NCBI GenBank assembly: GCA_014898415.1
Contig: RCTD01000022.1
Coordinates: forward strand, 868,001-932,000
DNA from: Stromatinia cepivora
Taxonomy: Eukaryota; Ascomycota; Leotiomycetes; Helotiales; Sclerotiniaceae
Direction of reading: 5' to 3'
Length of the DNA: 64,000 bases
The notes under the pieces are model-generated. The model was not told the origin of the DNA, did not search any database, and saw nothing but the letters and a program-made list of their open reading frames with translations. Shown piece by piece: positions 61,924-64,000 of this stretch (its first letter is position 1; every line of letters starts with the position of its first letter). The translations under genes and the position numbers were made by a program.

Positions 61924-63301
61924 CAGTAACCGTGCACTTATATTACCCCAAAACCTTAAAAACGCGTAAATTTCGCGAATTGAATTTCAACTCTCTTTAT
62001 TATTTATTCATCAATAGCACCACAATGTACTCCCAGAACCTTGAATATTGAAAGGGAATTAGCTTTTAAGTATCTTATTCTATATTTATATAGCAAAATT
62101 ATTGGTAAAGCTTTTAATAATTCTAATCCTTATTGTATCGCAATTAACCTCAATTTCGAAATACAAACTATTCGTTATATTCTATAACAAGATGTATTAT
62201 GTAATAAAGGAATAAATCTACCTCGTACTCCTCGAATTAGATCTTATATAAAAAAAAAGAATGTATACTAATTCGATATATTCGATTATATTCAAAATCA
62301 ATCTATATACAAACAAAAACAGCTGTAGGCCTTAAATGTAATACCTCTATTATTAAGAAGATTTTGAAGGTTTATAGAATCATCAATTGAAAGTGTAAAA
62401 AGCGGCCAGAACTTATTTAGGTATATGTGTTCAAATGGTTTGTGTAGTGCCTAATATATAGAAGATTGATAATAAAGGAATGGGGATTAATTATATAAAA
62501 CAATGAATACTTTATAAAACGGAGGCAAAGTAAAAGAAGAAAATAGTACTTTTGTACTCCTGTTCAGAAATGGGAATCTAGAATGGTTCAAATATATAGT
62601 ATGAATAAGAATATAAAGATTATGGTCTAAAAAGGTTTTTGGGATTTTGAAAGAAGCAATTTATATATAATAAATAAAGATTTTGAAAATGAAAAATATA
62701 AATATAATGCCAATTCATATCTCGAAATCCTCGATACTAAAATAAACCCTGCTTTTGAAAGATTGAATCTAGAATATGAATTTATACAGGATAATACTTC
62801 TATTCATTATATCTATAAAGTACAGGATTGGTTTCAAGAAAAAGGAATCTCAATATTGAAGGATTAGCCTTTTTATTCTCCTGATTTCAATCTTATTGAA
62901 TATATTTGATAGATTTTAAAAATAAGATTATATAAAATATTTCTTGATATTGCAATCAACAAAAACGAATCGGAATATACTAAACAAAAATTAAAAAGTT
63001 ATTTATAAGCAACTTAGGATACATTAGATCAAGAATTATTCGATAAATTAAGAATGAATATACCTGATAGAATTAAAGCCTATATCACAGCAAAGGACTG
63101 GTATACAAAATATTGATTAATTGTAAAGCGATAAGGATTTGAATTTTTTTTGGAGAATAGTATAGATATAGAACTTCAATATATTCAAATTTTAGATTAT
63201 AATAATTAATAATTGATTTTATAATTAAATTGAAAGATAAATGTTGAATATATAAAAAAACTGAAATTAGGTTGTGGGGTAATATAAGTTGATTAGTACT
63301 G
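61924..63301 (+). mobile_element. Tc1/mariner-type DNA transposon (1378 bp)
   Basis: Terminal inverted repeats of about 32 bp share ACTTATATTACCCC; ends are CAGTA...TACTG. TA duplications lie at 61922-61923 and 63302-63303. The junction is confirmed by the uninterrupted F sequence near 51750. Confidence 0.9.
62040..63115 (+). pseudogene. Tc1/mariner transposase relic
   Basis: The C-terminal half is clear: DNTSIHYIYKVQDWFQEKG, then PFYSPDFNLIEYI and DKLRMNIPDRIKAYITAKDW, ending at 63115. The second Asp (DNTSIH) and the Glu of NLIE are about 35 residues apart, in keeping with the Tc1 DD34-35E catalytic triad. The N-terminal half is too broken to place the helix-turn-helix with confidence. Stops at W and Q codons indicate RIP. 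Confidence 0.75.
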
Positions 63302-64000
63302 TATCAAGATATTGTTTTGTTCTTAATTTTAATATATAGTTTTCTAATTGATTATTAAGGAATAATAAATATATTGGATATCCAAATCAGCTTTAATATC
63401 GACGATAAGATTAAGCATTTATAGATTAAGGAATTTCATTTTAAGGATAAATCAAAGCGAGTATAAATTACAAAAGAATTTAAATACGCTTTTCGATATT
63501 AAGAATCAGATTTCGAGATCCCAAATAATGTTTGTGATCTGTATCAAAGGAAAGGTTATTATATATAAGATTGCTTATATTTAATATAAGCCAATAAACT
63601 CTTTTATAGTTATCTTTATTATCAAAAAAGAAGGAGATTATCGAATTCAAAGAAAATCTATTTCAATAAGAAAAACCAAGTATACCTTACTAATAATATC
63701 TTTGAATTAAATTTCGATATTAAAGATATAATAAAGGAAGATTACAATTTAATAAAGGAGATTATTAGTAAAACTTCCTTTAACAAATAATATACTGATA
63801 TAGATATTTCTTTATATATATTTAATCAATCTTCATTATTTAGATCAATAGAATCTATTATTAAATAAAGAATAAAGGTTAATAAAGAAATGATGTATTA
63901 TTATTATTAAAATTTAATAGATATAGTATATAAAGATGGTTTTAAAATGTTATTTTTAAATATATTATATATATTAGAACTAGAAGTAAATTTGTTATTA

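Larger units (their letters stand above)
60866..64000 (+). mobile_element. Copia G (F family), runs off the right edge
   Basis: A 166-bp LTR (60866-61031, TGTTGGAA to GTTAATA; CACGTG at 60904) and the gag region match element F. Split at 61924 by a Tc1/mariner element; gag continues from 63304, including the zinc knuckle near 63529-63570 (second Cys now Tyr). Confidence 0.88.

Noticed and set aside
1..64000. Mitochondrial or Plasmodium-like AT-rich genome
   Set aside because: AT richness is explained by C-to-T decay of recognisable fungal LTR retrotransposons, and the gene island has normal composition and short fungal introns.

Overview
The window looks like nuclear DNA of a filamentous ascomycete (Pezizomycotina, perhaps a leotiomycete; the placement is a guess from the style of the retrotransposons and the two host-like genes). 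About 57 of 64 kb is extremely AT-rich and consists of nested, heavily mutated transposons. Paired LTRs and repeated copies differ almost only by C-to-T and G-to-A, often at CpA/TpG, which is the signature of repeat-induced point mutation (RIP). No rRNA, tRNA or CRISPR array was seen.

Left block (1-22,440). A gag-only LTR element (1-1647) adjoins an old minus-strand Ty1/copia copy (1648-5272 and 13558-14151). A full-length plus-strand copy of the same copia family, here called E (5273-13557, 310-bp LTRs, target duplication ataat), is inserted in that old copy. Next come a second copia family, H (14152-21813), split by a second gag-only LTR element (15476-17283, duplication tatat), an E solo LTR inside the H LTR, and an AT-rich relic.

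Gene island (about 22,440-29,060). This is the only stretch of normal composition. It holds an intact 300-residue protein with a PD-(D/E)XK-like nuclease signature (23614-24516, +) and an intact four-exon F-box gene (25430-27370, -; exon lengths sum to 593 codons). A 169-bp direct repeat flanks the pair. The island ends in a Fot1/pogo transposase relic broken by a solo H LTR and by a 426-bp MITE-like element with TA duplications.

Right block (29,783-64,000). A chromovirus copy A (29814-30598 and 40034-40190) is interrupted by a tandem-repeat-rich, non-autonomous LTR element C (30599-40028, duplication ctttc). C is itself interrupted by a full-length 7.04-kb Ty3/gypsy chromovirus B (30954-37997, duplication tcgaa) that still encodes a chromodomain. 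Then follow a third B-family copy with a fresh-looking solo LTR (42821-43084), another Ty3/gypsy element D (43156-47715), and a second E copia copy (47716-60865). That E copy is broken by a complete copia F (50692-56170), a solo LTR of the gag-only family, an E solo LTR, and a second F-family copy G (60866 to the end). G carries a Tc1/mariner element (61924-63301).

Most unusual: the E copia family carries, between the end of pol and its 3' LTR, a minus-strand reading region for a protein with a basic N-terminal part and a membrane-like segment, seen in both E copies. Other points worth checking are the two gag-only families, the array-packed element C, a CACGTG motif shared by four unrelated LTR families, and copia primer sites that fit the anticodon loop of initiator tRNA-Met. 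All transposon proteins are broken by stops, so element-level functions are inferred from residual homology recognised by eye.
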